The notes below the pieces were generated by a model. It was not told the DNA's origin. It did no database searches and saw only the letters and a list, made by a program, of their open reading frames with translations. This document shows, piece by piece, positions 17,455 to 27,293 of a DNA stretch of 64,000 nt. Where the stretch lies: the NCBI GenBank assembly GCA_029884425.1, contig JAOUHV010000002.1, forward strand, positions 40,192-104,191, given 5' to 3'. Numbering within the stretch: position 1 is the stretch's first letter; every line of letters starts with the position of its first letter. A program made the position numbers and the translations under genes. The DNA comes from Gammaproteobacteria bacterium (GTDB lineage Bacteria > Pseudomonadota > Gammaproteobacteria > S012-40).

Positions 17455-18342
17455 TTATTGCAGCGGAGGTGCGGCACTGTTCGCCAACGTCGCATCCCAG
17501 TAGACCCAGTTCACGCCAACTGTGTTGGGACTCTTTATACGCCCCACTTTGGTTAAATGATTCCATTCAATTTCAGTCAAATTATTCTGACCTTTGTTGA
17601 AAATATCAAAGTTGCGATCATAGCCCGGCAACAATTGCGGCGTGGTGGAATCATAGTAAATGTAGCCGCCATTTTCCGCATCACCCACCTTTATGTTGGT
17701 GTATTTAATCGATCCTGTCGCCGTGACTGGATCGCGCGTCCAGTCAATCTGCAGCAACTCTACGGTAGGATTAGCGGCACTCTCGTACATCACCCAACTG
17801 CCACTGGTGTAAGCCAGATCGTGAGTACCGGTGTACCACTTGAAGTTGCTGATGGTTCCGTCGTTTTTGGAAATATACATTTCCCAATGCACTTGTGAAT
17901 TTTGTACATAGCCCACCAAACGAGCGGTATACACCAGGCCAAATGGGTAATTCCACACCCAGTGATCATTCTCGTCCTTCACTGGCTTGTGGCTAAATGC
18001 TGAAATAAAGGCTAAACGCGGCACCAACAAACCAATGTCAGTAATCGCCTTCCAGAAAATAACCTTGATCGCCGCCTCGGAAAAATAACCTGAGGGAGTT
18101 GGCGCCATCGCTGCGTAGGTCTGCTTCAGCGTATCCACAGAGGAGGTGGAAAAATCGTATTGCGATACTGAATTGTACGCTGCCTTGGCCGGTGCATCTG
18201 GCGGAAAATCATCGTAGTTCACCACCATAGACAACCTGGGTGGAAGATCTATCGGTTTTTCCTCATCAGATTTTGATTTGCAACCGGCGACGCCAAGAGC
18301 CACCACCAATAAACTCAATACTGCTTTGCTCGCCAGTTTCAT
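17455..18342 (-). CDS. Lipoprotein of unknown function
   Basis: A 295-residue protein. The ATG at 18342 has a GGAG site six bases upstream; the same frame extends to 18552 but that part is not protein-like. The signal peptide LSLLVVALGVAGC ends in a good lipobox with Cys20, and the following KSKSDEEK has no Asp at +2, so outer-membrane sorting is expected. The mature protein contains ordered beta-rich sequence with many Trp and Tyr residues (ENDHWVWNYPFGLVYTARLVGYV, VHWEMYISKNDGTISNFKWYTGTH), which looks like a small-molecule or sugar-binding fold, but I recognise no family. It is flanked by an AlkD-type gene upstream and the aminotransferase downstream, with its own terminator. Confidence 0.75.
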   Translation of the reverse strand: MKLASKAVLSLLVVALGVAGCKSKSDEEKPIDLPPRLSMVVNYDDFPPDAPAKAAYNSVSQYDFSTSSVDTLKQTYAAMAPTPSGYFSEAAIKVIFWKAITDIGLLVPRLAFISAFSHKPVKDENDHWVWNYPFGLVYTARLVGYVQNSQVHWEMYISKNDGTISNFKWYTGTHDLAYTSGSWVMYESAANPTVELLQIDWTRDPVTATGSIKYTNIKVGDAENGGYIYYDSTTPQLLPGYDRNFDIFNKGQNNLTEIEWNHLTKVGRIKSPNTVGVNWVYWDATLANSAAPPLQ

Positions 18343-18424
18343 AGCCACTCCGATAGAATATTGACCGTCTACCATTTGATATCGGAACGCTGGACTCATT
18401 ATTGACGAAGAAATGTCAACTGGG

Positions 18425-19144
18425 TCACACTCTTCCCTGCAAATAGGCTTGGCGCAATGACTCGGGAAAATGTTCAATCGCGTAACGCAGCATGGTCCTG
18501 GGCATCTGCTGATAGTGGCGTTGCAAAAACCCGATTTCCACCTCGAGGTCACGCTTGCCTATCTCACGCAGCATCCAGCCTACCGCCTTGTGCATCAGAT
18601 CGTGTTCGTCTTGCAACAACAATTCTGCGATCGTTACAGCCGAAGAAAATTCACCACGTTTGATGTCAAAAAAACAGGCAATCATGGCAATGCGCCTATC
18701 CCAAAGGATTTTTGATTGTGCCAGCTGAATCAGTATCGATTTTTCCTGACCATGCAGATATGCGCCGACAACATGATGGGCTGAGCTATCCACCAGATCC
18801 CAGTTGTTCACGTATTTGCGATGCTGAAGATAGGCTTGATAAATAGCTTGCTGGGTAGCGGCATCGCCGCGTTGAAAACTATCCACCATGATTAGCAGCG
18901 CCAGTAAACGCGCCTCATGATATGGCGATTGCAGCAGCGCAACACTTTGCGCCAATGCAATCCCCCGATAGTGCTTGACCATTTTTCGCAGCACCGGCAC
19001 GCGGATACCGAGAAAAACATCGCCTTCGCCGTAGTCACCTGCGCCGGTTTTAAAAAAACGCTGCAGGTTTTTTGCGTCCTCGGCATCAGACTGGACTTGC
19101 AAGTCCTGCAAGACATTCTGCGCACTAAACAGAGCTGCGCTCAT
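18425..19144 (-). CDS. DNA alkylation repair protein, AlkD/AlkC HEAT-repeat family
   Basis: A 239-residue all-helical protein. AlkD-type glycosylases excise bulky cationic alkylated bases such as 3-methyladenine. Family marks are DYGEGDVFLGIRVPVLRKMVK, YHEARLLALLIMVD, and the catalytic-region motif YVNNWDLVDSSAHHVVGAYL, in which the Asp after Trp matches the catalytic Asp of AlkD. Later helices (DRRIAMIACFF, LMHKAVGWMLREIGKRD) fit the HEAT-like repeats. No Ada or AlkB genes are nearby. Family call strong; substrate range unknown. Confidence 0.9.
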   Translation of the reverse strand: MSAALFSAQNVLQDLQVQSDAEDAKNLQRFFKTGAGDYGEGDVFLGIRVPVLRKMVKHYRGIALAQSVALLQSPYHEARLLALLIMVDSFQRGDAATQQAIYQAYLQHRKYVNNWDLVDSSAHHVVGAYLHGQEKSILIQLAQSKILWDRRIAMIACFFDIKRGEFSSAVTIAELLLQDEHDLMHKAVGWMLREIGKRDLEVEIGFLQRHYQQMPRTMLRYAIEHFPESLRQAYLQGRV

Positions 19145-19187
19145 TTTTCCTCACTCGCCCCAACAACAGAAGCACTGCGGCACAGGG

Positions 19188-19310
19188 TTAATCCTTAAAG
19201 CCAAAATGCAAAAACAGCAGGATAAACGGCCCTGCAACAATGATCAGGCCCAATAGCGCGATAACAATCTTTCGCCCCAGAGATAAATCCGCAAAGTCAC
19301 CTAGCATCAT
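19188..19310 (-). CDS. 40-residue single-pass membrane protein
   Basis: A short gene starting ATGATG at 19310, 18 bases after the stop of the ABC-transporter ATPase gene and behind TGGGATATGG. The peptide opens MMLGDFADLSLGRK, followed by a long hydrophobic helix (IVIALLGLIIVAGPFILLFL) and a short tail ending FGFKD. Its position at the end of the importer operon and the clean one-helix topology suggest a genuine small protein, perhaps a subunit stabilising the transporter. No family was recognised. Confidence 0.55.
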   Translation of the reverse strand: MMLGDFADLSLGRKIVIALLGLIIVAGPFILLFLHFGFKD

Positions 19311-19328
19311 CCATATCCCAACAATGTT

Positions 19329-21356
19329 TTATTGTTTTGAATTTGCCGGCGACGCGTACAGATAACAGCGCACCACATGACCATCACCCAGATTCGTCAT
19401 CGCCGGATAAGACTGTGAACACTCAGGCTTGGCTTCCGCACAACGAGGATGGAAATGGCAACCCTGTGGTGGCTGAATGGGCGAAGGTGGATCGCCCTGC
19501 AACTGCACCTTTTCGATTTTGCTTTCCTGATCCACCACCGGCACCGCCGACAGCAATGCTCGCGTATAGGGATGCATGGGCCGCTCAAGAATGGTTGCCA
19601 CCTTGCCTTGCTCGACAATTCGCCCCAGGTACATCACGGCAACTTCGTCTGCCAAATACGCAACCACCGAAATATTGTGCGTTATGAACAAAAAGGTGAG
19701 ACCTAATTCGTTCTGCAATTTTTTCAGCAGATTGAGAATTTGCGCCTGCACCGACACATCCAGTGCAGACGTTGGCTCATCACAAACAATCAGCTTTGGA
19801 TTCACCGCCAAGGCACGCGCAATACAAATTCGCTGGCGCTGACCACCAGAAAACTCGTGCGGATAGCGGAATTTATGCGCAGGTGACAAGCCAACCTGAT
19901 TCAACAATTCATCCACTCTGGCCATACGCTCATCGCGGTTGGCACCAATATTTTGCGCCAACATACCTTCTTCGATGATGTCACCCACCATCATCCGTGG
20001 ATTCATGGATGAAAATGGGTCCTGGAAAATAATCTGAAAATCGCGTCGCGCCTTGCGTAGTGCTGCGCTTTTTAGCTGGGTCAATTCGACACCATCAAAC
20101 ACCACCGAACCGGCCGTAGGACGAGTTAATTGCAGCACACTCTTGCCCAAGGTGGTCTTGCCACAACCCGACTCACCCACCAACGCCAATGTCCGGCCTT
20201 TCTCCACTTGCAGGCTGACACCATCCACCGCATAGACATAACCTGCGGTGCGCTTGAACAAGCCTTTGGTGATGGGGAAGTGAACTTTCAGGTCGGTAAT
20301 TTTTATCAGCGTTTCCGCAATGCGTGATTGAGGCGTATACGTAACAACCTCTGTATCATGCTTTACCACCTGATGACCGCCATATGTCGGATCATGTAAA
20401 AAGCATCGAACACCTTCATGCCCGACGCCAGCAATCCAGGCAGGCACCTGCTGATTACATACTTCCCAGGCATACGAACAACGCGGTGCGAAACGACAAC
20501 TATGGAAGGTTTGATCCAGCGATGGAACGCGTCCAGGAATTTGCGCCAATGCCTGATCGCGCTTTTTCATGCTCGGCAGCGCTTCAAATAATTTTTGGCT
20601 GTACGGATGCTGGGGATTGGTGAAAAAGTTGTGGCGCGTTGCAGTCTCGACTATCTGGCCGGCATACATCACCGCGACCTGATCAACCATTTCCGACACC
20701 ACGCCCAAGTCATGGGTAATCAACAGCACAGCCATACCGGTCTTGCGCTGCAAATCCTTGAGCAAATCCAACACCTGCGCCTGAATGGTCACATCCAGCG
20801 CAGTGGTCGGCTCGTCGGCAATCAATAAATCCGGCTCACATGCCAGCGCAATGGCAATCATCACCCGCTGCTTCATCCCGCCAGAAAGCTGATGTGGATA
20901 TTCATCCACGCGAGATTCCGGCGCGGGAATGCCCACCGCTTCCAACAATTCGATAATGCGTTCGCGCGCAGCGCGGCCACTCAGATTTTTGTGTCGCTTA
21001 AGTACCTCGCCAATCTGGGTGCCCACCGTCAACACCGGATTGAGCGACGTCATCGGCTCCTGAAAAATCATCGCAATCCGGTTGCCACGCACATTGCGCA
21101 TGGCAACCTCCGGCAGACAGAGCAAATCTTCACCATCCAGCAACACTTCACCGGAAAAATTGGTTGAAGCCTGTTGCGGCAGCAGTCGCATAATCGACAA
21201 GGCCGTCATCGATTTTCCGCAGCCGGACTCTCCCAGCAGCGCGAACGTCTCGCCCCGACGGACTTGAAAACTGACACCGTCAACAATCGTGGCTACACCG
21301 TTGCGGGTATCAAACCAGGTTTTGAGATTCTTTACTTCCAGCAGCACATCACTCAT
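19329..21356 (-). CDS. Peptide-type ABC transporter, fused double ATPase (YejF/GsiA-like)
   Basis: A 675-residue protein with two complete ABC ATPase modules in one chain. Module 1 has Walker [13 protein letters not shown], signature LSGGMKQRV and Walker [13 protein letters not shown]. Module 2 has Walker [15 protein letters not shown], signature FSGGQRQR and Walker [13 protein letters not shown]. Each module is followed by the oligopeptide/dipeptide C-terminal extension with clustered Cys/His ([28 protein letters not shown]). It powers import through the two permeases encoded just upstream. Substrate class (di/oligopeptide, microcin C-like, nickel) cannot be fixed from the ATPase. Confidence 0.95.
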   Translation of the reverse strand: MSDVLLEVKNLKTWFDTRNGVATIVDGVSFQVRRGETFALLGESGCGKSMTALSIMRLLPQQASTNFSGEVLLDGEDLLCLPEVAMRNVRGNRIAMIFQEPMTSLNPVLTVGTQIGEVLKRHKNLSGRAARERIIELLEAVGIPAPESRVDEYPHQLSGGMKQRVMIAIALACEPDLLIADEPTTALDVTIQAQVLDLLKDLQRKTGMAVLLITHDLGVVSEMVDQVAVMYAGQIVETATRHNFFTNPQHPYSQKLFEALPSMKKRDQALAQIPGRVPSLDQTFHSCRFAPRCSYAWEVCNQQVPAWIAGVGHEGVRCFLHDPTYGGHQVVKHDTEVVTYTPQSRIAETLIKITDLKVHFPITKGLFKRTAGYVYAVDGVSLQVEKGRTLALVGESGCGKTTLGKSVLQLTRPTAGSVVFDGVELTQLKSAALRKARRDFQIIFQDPFSSMNPRMMVGDIIEEGMLAQNIGANRDERMARVDELLNQVGLSPAHKFRYPHEFSGGQRQRICIARALAVNPKLIVCDEPTSALDVSVQAQILNLLKKLQNELGLTFLFITHNISVVAYLADEVAVMYLGRIVEQGKVATILERPMHPYTRALLSAVPVVDQESKIEKVQLQGDPPSPIQPPQGCHFHPRCAEAKPECSQSYPAMTNLGDGHVVRCYLYASPANSKQ

Positions 21357-21370
21357 GGCATCACTTTCAA

Positions 21371-22873
21371 CTATTGCTTGCGAATGCGTGGATCAAAGGC
21401 ATCACGCACTGCATCAGAAAACAGATTGGCTGCCAGCACCAGCACGAACATAAAAATAAATGCCGCCAGCAACGACCACCAAACGATAGGTTCACGCGCC
21501 ATTTCCAGACGCGCACCGTTGATCAAATTTCCCCAGCTATGCATGGACGGATCAACACCCACGCCCACATAACTTAAAACGGCTTCGGCCAACACCAGGC
21601 CAGAAAAATCGAGCACCACAGCAATCAACACCAGGTGCATGACATTGGGCTGAATGTGGCGCTGAATGATTTTAAATTTTGATACGCCAAATGCTTCCGC
21701 CGCCTGCACAAACTCCATTTCGCGCAGTTTCAATGCCTCGCCCCGCAACAATCTGGCCAAACCCGTCCAGGAGGTAATACCCAAAATCACACACAGGAAA
21801 AACAGCCGTAAATCGGCGCGATGGGTTTCGGTTTCAAACAGCTCCGGATGGTTGCTCATGTAAACCTGCATCATCAACACTGCCGCAGCAATCAACAGCA
21901 CGCCCGGAATGGAATTGAGCGTGGTGTACAAATACTGGATCACATCGTCGACCCAGCCCTTAAAATAGCCTGCCATAATGCCCAGCATGACCGCAAACGG
22001 CAGCATGATCAGCGTCGTCAGCGTACCTATCACCAAGCCGGTGCGAATACTTTTTATCGCCTGATACAACACATCCTGACCAACTTTATCCGTGCCCAGC
22101 ACGTGATATTTAGGCGCATAGACTGCAATCATTGCTATCAGGACAAACAAAATGCCCATCGTTAAAAAAATCACATGCCAGGCCACATCGGATTTGCCAA
22201 ACACAACATCCTTCAGCGCCGCGCTAAAGCTTTTTTGCCAAAGCTGCGACAAGCGCACTACAACCAAGCTAACCAGCAGCAGCCAGCAGCCTATGCCCCA
22301 TAATGCGCCTTGCATTCCCAGCGAACCAATATCCTCAGCCCAATCCTCGTCAGGATTTTGCAAATGCGCACCACCGAACTGCAAGCGGGGGTACACGCGC
22401 ATTTTCTGACCATCCTCTCCTTCGACGGTTTCTTTGGCATACAGATGCGTCGCAAATGGTGCTGAATAGGTTTTTTCTTCCTGTTCGCGCATTGGCCCCA
22501 ACACCAAGTCCAATACGCTGAGCACATCGGCAGAATAATGCTGCTCCTGGCTTTGTTCCTGCGCTTGCGCCGGCAAACGAAAATGCACCGAGTCCAGCAA
22601 GCCCACCAGCACATACGCCAGCAATATCACCAGCGAGGCCATCCCCAGGCGACTGCGCAACACCTGACGCCACGGGTCACGATAATGTTCGCGACCACGT
22701 GCGTACAACACGAAGCCGGTAATCGCCAGCAGCAACAAATAAACCAGCGCATCGGTCCACAGCACCACGGGTTTGGCGTCCGCCGTCAGCATCGCGCTGA
22801 CATAAGCCAATAACACAAGCAACGCCACGCCGCCCAGCCAAATGACACTGCTATGCCGTTTTACTTTGTCCAT
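21371..22873 (-). CDS. ABC transporter permease, OppC/DppC family with long N-terminal extension
   Basis: A 500-residue inner-membrane permease; typical OppC proteins are about 300. The canonical C-terminal half begins near VLGTDKVGQDVLYQAIKSIRTGL and contains the EAA loop (GEALKLREMEFVQAAEAFGVSKFKII), ending FSDAVRDAFDPRIRK. The N-terminal half adds membrane segments and a polar region of about 100 residues (from about 95 to 195) rich in Glu and Gln, probably periplasmic. Its ATG shares one base with the stop of the OppB-type gene (TGATG), so the two are coupled. It pairs with that protein to form the import channel. Confidence 0.93.
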   Translation of the reverse strand: MDKVKRHSSVIWLGGVALLVLLAYVSAMLTADAKPVVLWTDALVYLLLLAITGFVLYARGREHYRDPWRQVLRSRLGMASLVILLAYVLVGLLDSVHFRLPAQAQEQSQEQHYSADVLSVLDLVLGPMREQEEKTYSAPFATHLYAKETVEGEDGQKMRVYPRLQFGGAHLQNPDEDWAEDIGSLGMQGALWGIGCWLLLVSLVVVRLSQLWQKSFSAALKDVVFGKSDVAWHVIFLTMGILFVLIAMIAVYAPKYHVLGTDKVGQDVLYQAIKSIRTGLVIGTLTTLIMLPFAVMLGIMAGYFKGWVDDVIQYLYTTLNSIPGVLLIAAAVLMMQVYMSNHPELFETETHRADLRLFFLCVILGITSWTGLARLLRGEALKLREMEFVQAAEAFGVSKFKIIQRHIQPNVMHLVLIAVVLDFSGLVLAEAVLSYVGVGVDPSMHSWGNLINGARLEMAREPIVWWSLLAAFIFMFVLVLAANLFSDAVRDAFDPRIRKQ

Positions 22874-23850
22874 CAGCCCAACCTAATCCGCGGATCAACC
22901 AACGTGTAGGAAATATCGGTCAATGTCAGACCGATGATGTACAACACCGATCCCAAAAACACCATCGAGCGCACAATCGCAAAGTCCTGGCTGTTAATCG
23001 CATCAATGGTGTAACTACCCAGCCCTGGAATACCAAAAAACGATTCGACAATCAGGCTACCCATGAACAACAGCGGCAGCACCACGACTGCGCCGGTCAA
23101 AATTGGAATCATCGCGTTTTTGAGCACATGCTTGAACAGCACAACATTTTCGCCCAAACCTTTGGAGCGCGCCGTGCGAACATAATCACGATTTATTTCT
23201 TCGAGGAAAATGGTGCGATACCAGCGTGTTCCCGAACCAATCCCGCCAATCACACCGATAATCACCGGCAGAATAATAAACTTGAACGCATCACTTCCAG
23301 TTTCGTAACCGGAGATAGGCACTAGATGCAGCATTTTGCCCACTAGCCATTGACCACCGATGATGTAAAACAGACCTGAAATAGACATCAACACCACGCA
23401 CAACACCACGGCGCTCACATCCAGATAACTACCACGGAAAAATGCAACCAGTAACGCAAAGGTAATGTTAACCAGCAGTCCAATGATAAAGGTAGGCAAT
23501 GCAATGGCCAGACTGGGCCACATTCGTTCACCGATGTCTTGGGCAATATCGCGACCTGCGTCCGACAAACCAAATTCAAAGGTGAATAATTTTTCGCTGT
23601 TCTGGTAAAAGATGGTCTCGGTAACAACTCCCAGCCCCACCTCATCATCGTTAAACAACAAGGGCTTGTCGTAACCGTGCTCCACCTTCCATTGCTGCAC
23701 AGCTTCAGGAGTGACACGCTTCTCACCCAAATGCATTCTCGCCATGTCATCTGGCGAGTTGACCACAAAGAACAGCACAAAGGTAATCAGATTCACGCCC
23801 AACAAAATCGGGATCGCGTATAAAATTCGCCGGGTAATATATGCCAGCAT
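22873..23850 (-). CDS. ABC transporter permease, OppB/DppB family
   Basis: A 325-residue permease beginning AYITRRILYAIPILLGVNLITFVLFF, the standard OppB N-terminus. It has a periplasmic insert near residues 75-110 and the EAA-type loop DYVRTARSKGLGENVVLFKHVLKNA. The C-terminus is LTDISYTLVDPRIRLG. It starts 2 bases after the solute-binding gene and overlaps the OppC-type gene by one base, so the importer genes form one tight operon. Confidence 0.95.
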   Translation of the reverse strand: MLAYITRRILYAIPILLGVNLITFVLFFVVNSPDDMARMHLGEKRVTPEAVQQWKVEHGYDKPLLFNDDEVGLGVVTETIFYQNSEKLFTFEFGLSDAGRDIAQDIGERMWPSLAIALPTFIIGLLVNITFALLVAFFRGSYLDVSAVVLCVVLMSISGLFYIIGGQWLVGKMLHLVPISGYETGSDAFKFIILPVIIGVIGGIGSGTRWYRTIFLEEINRDYVRTARSKGLGENVVLFKHVLKNAMIPILTGAVVVLPLLFMGSLIVESFFGIPGLGSYTIDAINSQDFAIVRSMVFLGSVLYIIGLTLTDISYTLVDPRIRLG

Positions 23851-23852
23851 GA

Positions 23853-26033
23853 TTACACCCTCGCCTTACGGGGAGCCATGTGCTCACGCCGACGGTAGAT
23901 GACAACGGCGGGAATAATCACCACCAGCAGTAAACCAGCCACCAGGGCAATGGGCCACAACACCGGCGGATTCCACGCCAATCGCTGCTGCGCACGCACA
24001 GAGGCATCAATTCGTTTGTACTGCATCGTGTTGTGTGACATCAGGTTTGGTTTGGAGTTTTTATACCACTGGTGATACAGCGCATAACTCTTGGGATGCA
24101 ATCCCCATATCCAGGGCGAATCTTCGCGAACGATTTTGGTCATTTCGTCAATGATGGCCTGGCGTTCGGGGCCATTTTCCATGTTCTTCATTTTCTCGAA
24201 CAGTTTATCAAACTTGGGGTTGGAATAATTGGCTGCATTCTCGCCCTGATGATCCGCTTTACTGTTTGGCCCGTACAGCAAGAACATGAAATTCTCCGGA
24301 TCCGGATAATCGGCATTCCAGCCCCAGGTGAAAATCTGTGCTGTACCTTTGCTCATTTTTTCCTGGAAACGGTTGTACATGGTGTTGCGTATCACCAATT
24401 GAATATTGAGTTTCTGGAACTGTTTTCGATACCAACTCAAGCGCGCTTTGTCATCGGGGCCGGAAGCCACAATATCCAGATTCAGTGTTAATGGCGCACC
24501 AGTTTTCGCATCAACGCCGTCGGGATAACCGGCTTCGGCAAGCAGTTGCTTGGCGTGTTCGATACTCTTACGCTGCGCTTTTCCATCCACCCAATCATAG
24601 ACAACCGGATTGATACCCGCTTCGCCGTCCTTGTAACCAAAAATACCGGGCGGAACAGGTCCCTGCGCGGCAATACCGCGACCGTTGGCAAAGATGGAAA
24701 TAAATTCCTCGTAGTCCATGGCAATGGAAATCGCCTGACGTAACCGCTGCGCCGATTTGCTGTTGCCGCCGACCACATCGTCCTTCATGTTGAAGCCGAA
24801 GTAATATGTGCTCGATGCCACCGCCGTGGCCAACTGGATGCCCTTGGTTTGCATTTCTTCGGTCAGCGCCACTTCGCCGCCGGTATTGATTTGCACCGCT
24901 TGATCAAAACTTTCAGAACTGATGCCGGACGTGTCGTAATAGCCTTGAAGAAACTTGTTCCAATAGGGAATGGTTTCGGTTTCCAGGCTGAACACGATTT
25001 TATCGATGAAAGGCATTTTCTTGCCCGCATCGGCTAACAAACCAGCAGCTTCATCTTCCGGCATGCCTTCACGGGGGTAGAGCTCACCGCGATAGTTCGG
25101 ATTGCGTTCCAAAATCATTTGCCGATTGGGGTTGTTCACCGTCAGCATGTACGCGCCTGTGCCTACCGGATACCAATCCAGACTGATATTTTTTTCTTCC
25201 ATCCCGGGCTGGGAATAAAACAAATCCGCTTCCACCGGCATGGGGGCAAAAAACGGCATGGCCAGCCAGTACTCCAACTGCGGATACTTTCCCTTCACCG
25301 TGATGGTGTAGCGAAAACGATCCAGAGCTTGGACCCCTTCGATTTCATAGGCATTGAGATCCAGATAACCCTGTTCACCGCGTGCCTTCATCGCTTCGTA
25401 GTCGGCGTTGATTTTATCGCCATACTCCTTGAGGCCGACGATGTAGTCCGCCATCAGCCCAAAGATAGGCGAATGGTTGGCGGGATTGGCCAGACGTTTG
25501 ATCTGATACACGTAGTCGGACGCGTGTAACTCACGCGAGTCGGTGTATTTAAAATCGCTAAGGGTATGTACCGATTCTAGTTGCTGTTTGGTCAGCGCGT
25601 GATAACGAAATTGGCCGTTTTCATCTTTGGCAAATGCCGGATGGGGCTGGTATTGCACCCCGGTTTTGAGCTCCAGCAGATACTGACTGAACGCCACCTG
25701 TTCGTCAGGGGCGTTGGCAGGCAACGGATTACCCTGCGCATCCAGAAAAATCACCTTGGGCATGCGATCCAGCGTCAGTGGCAGCAGCTCGTAGGGACGC
25801 TTGAGATAATGGTATTGCAGCGGCGGCTCGTAAATCTGGCCGATGAATTCATATTCGTTGGAGCTGTATGAGCGGGCAGGATCCAGATGCTTGGGACGCT
25901 CGCTGAATGACGAGTACAAAATATTGCCACCCTCATCCCTGGCAGGATAAGGGTTATTCCATGGACCATCACCACAACCAGCCAACAGTGTCAGTAATGA
26001 CACCCAAGCCGCCCAACGTGTGTACTGCCTCAT
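23853..26033 (-). CDS. ABC transporter solute-binding lipoprotein, family 5, with C-terminal membrane anchor
   Basis: A 726-residue protein of the OppA/DppA (SBP_bac_5) family. It has a lipobox at the end of the signal peptide (SLLTLLAGC, Cys20). Family motifs include SERPKHLDPARSYSSNEYEFIGQIYE, YPVGTGAYMLT, RLRQAISIAMDYEEFI and GWNADYPDPENFMFLLYG. Unusually, the C-terminus has a hydrophobic helix (VLWPIALVAGLLLVVIIPAVVIY) followed by RRREH, giving a second membrane anchor. It binds the substrate in the periplasm for the permeases encoded next. It is longer than common OppA proteins (about 540). Peptides are the likeliest substrate but this is inferred from family alone. Confidence 0.93.
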   Translation of the reverse strand: MRQYTRWAAWVSLLTLLAGCGDGPWNNPYPARDEGGNILYSSFSERPKHLDPARSYSSNEYEFIGQIYEPPLQYHYLKRPYELLPLTLDRMPKVIFLDAQGNPLPANAPDEQVAFSQYLLELKTGVQYQPHPAFAKDENGQFRYHALTKQQLESVHTLSDFKYTDSRELHASDYVYQIKRLANPANHSPIFGLMADYIVGLKEYGDKINADYEAMKARGEQGYLDLNAYEIEGVQALDRFRYTITVKGKYPQLEYWLAMPFFAPMPVEADLFYSQPGMEEKNISLDWYPVGTGAYMLTVNNPNRQMILERNPNYRGELYPREGMPEDEAAGLLADAGKKMPFIDKIVFSLETETIPYWNKFLQGYYDTSGISSESFDQAVQINTGGEVALTEEMQTKGIQLATAVASSTYYFGFNMKDDVVGGNSKSAQRLRQAISIAMDYEEFISIFANGRGIAAQGPVPPGIFGYKDGEAGINPVVYDWVDGKAQRKSIEHAKQLLAEAGYPDGVDAKTGAPLTLNLDIVASGPDDKARLSWYRKQFQKLNIQLVIRNTMYNRFQEKMSKGTAQIFTWGWNADYPDPENFMFLLYGPNSKADHQGENAANYSNPKFDKLFEKMKNMENGPERQAIIDEMTKIVREDSPWIWGLHPKSYALYHQWYKNSKPNLMSHNTMQYKRIDASVRAQQRLAWNPPVLWPIALVAGLLLVVIIPAVVIYRRREHMAPRKARV

Positions 26034-26257
26034 TATTTGCGCCTATTCATTCCAGTCTGAGGAACCGCACCAACCACTCACACTTGCCGGCCGAACGGAG
26101 AAACATCCTGCGTGCATTGCAAACATTAAACCGGTTTCATCACCGATCGCATTTCTTACTCCGGCTCACATGGCCTTTTACTACGCTATTTCCAGCGGGT
26201 CAATGCCACACGGGGCACGAAGAGCACAATATTTAGCCAAATCATCAGCAGGCACAA

Positions 26258-26282
26258 AAAAGGGTTCCGAAGGAACCCTTTT
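26258..26282. terminator. Bidirectional Rho-independent terminator
   Basis: AAAAGGGTTCC pairs perfectly with GGAACCCTTTT around a GAA loop. On the minus strand it lies 21 bases after the stop of the oxygenase-like gene and ends the dgt-msrA-oxygenase transcript. Confidence 0.88.
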
Positions 26283-26302
26283 GAGCTACTTGGCACACCG
26301 TA

Positions 26303-27235
26303 TCACGCCACGGCTTCGTCAACCAAATCCAGCTTCAACAACTGGCTGCACATGGTTTCCCGCATGAAGGTGTTGTAGCTAATTTCACGATTAAAGTGAT
26401 CATACTGATAGCCATCCAGCAAATGCGCATGCTGATCACAAATCTGCAACTGCTTGTCCTCATCTGGCTGGGCAAAGAATCCGACCATAAACCGATTGCG
26501 ATTTGCCCCCTGCATGACCGTACGATGGTTGAGCGCTTTATAGGCCCCATCAGTAACAATTTCCATCAGCATACCAAAGAACACGGTAAAGCGGTGATCC
26601 TGATTATCCAACGACCGCCATTCGCCATCTTTTTCGTATTCGAAATTGAATTCTTTGTATAGATAATCATCATTAAAAATCACGCTGATCAGCGAAAAAT
26701 CATAATGCTCGTCGAATCGCTTGCAGGTCAACTCCGCCTTGGGTGCACCGTCCACAGCATAATAATAGTTAAACACCATGACAAAGTTTTCTTTGGCGAT
26801 GTAGTTTTGCAGATAGTTGACGTCATTAAAAACATCCTTGGATATCAGCATCATCATCCGTCGCATCATGGCATAAACATGGTGATACAACTGGTACAAG
26901 TCGTTCCGTAATGGTGCTGGCATGTTGTAATCCAGTCTGGGGATATTGTACTGGTGATAATAGTCCTGCAAGCCGGCAATAAACACGTCATTGTTCATGG
27001 TCAGAATTGAGCGTCGCGTGTCGCCATTATTGACCAGTTTGTAGCCATAGTTGGTATTATTAAAATCACGACGGTGATTAGACTGCTGATCGGCTTCGTA
27101 TTGATGGTACTGATGTACAATTTTATCAACATCCTCGCCATCCATCATATCGAACTGCAACTGAAAAACCACATCGCTCTTGATTTTTTCCATCAAAACT
27201 TTATCACTGTCTTTCATTGAAATGACCGTTCCCAT
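26303..27235 (-). CDS. 2OG-Fe(II) oxygenase-like protein, isopenicillin-N-synthase type
   Basis: A 310-residue protein with an AGGAGG site five bases before the ATG. The region from residue 172 reads KRFDEHYDFSLISVIFND, matching the HxD iron motif (His177, Asp179) of isopenicillin N synthase-like enzymes, where HTDFGLLT is usual. It then has GEWRSLDN, FFGMLMEIVTDGAYKALNHRTV (His237 as third iron ligand) and NRNRFMVGFF (Arg248 in the cosubstrate position). The spacing and surrounding strands match the double-stranded beta-helix core. Such enzymes oxidise small molecules or proteins using Fe(II), O2 and usually 2-oxoglutarate. The rest is unusually rich in Tyr, Asp, Asn and Met. It follows msrA and dgt on the same strand. 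The substrate is unknown; the fold call is by motif only. Confidence 0.72.
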   Translation of the reverse strand: MGTVISMKDSDKVLMEKIKSDVVFQLQFDMMDGEDVDKIVHQYHQYEADQQSNHRRDFNNTNYGYKLVNNGDTRRSILTMNNDVFIAGLQDYYHQYNIPRLDYNMPAPLRNDLYQLYHHVYAMMRRMMMLISKDVFNDVNYLQNYIAKENFVMVFNYYYAVDGAPKAELTCKRFDEHYDFSLISVIFNDDYLYKEFNFEYEKDGEWRSLDNQDHRFTVFFGMLMEIVTDGAYKALNHRTVMQGANRNRFMVGFFAQPDEDKQLQICDQHAHLLDGYQYDHFNREISYNTFMRETMCSQLLKLDLVDEAVA

Positions 27236-27293
27236 CTTAACCTCCTTTCCATGTTTGATTGTTTTCCCGATACGACGTTTATTCGGAAGCCTT

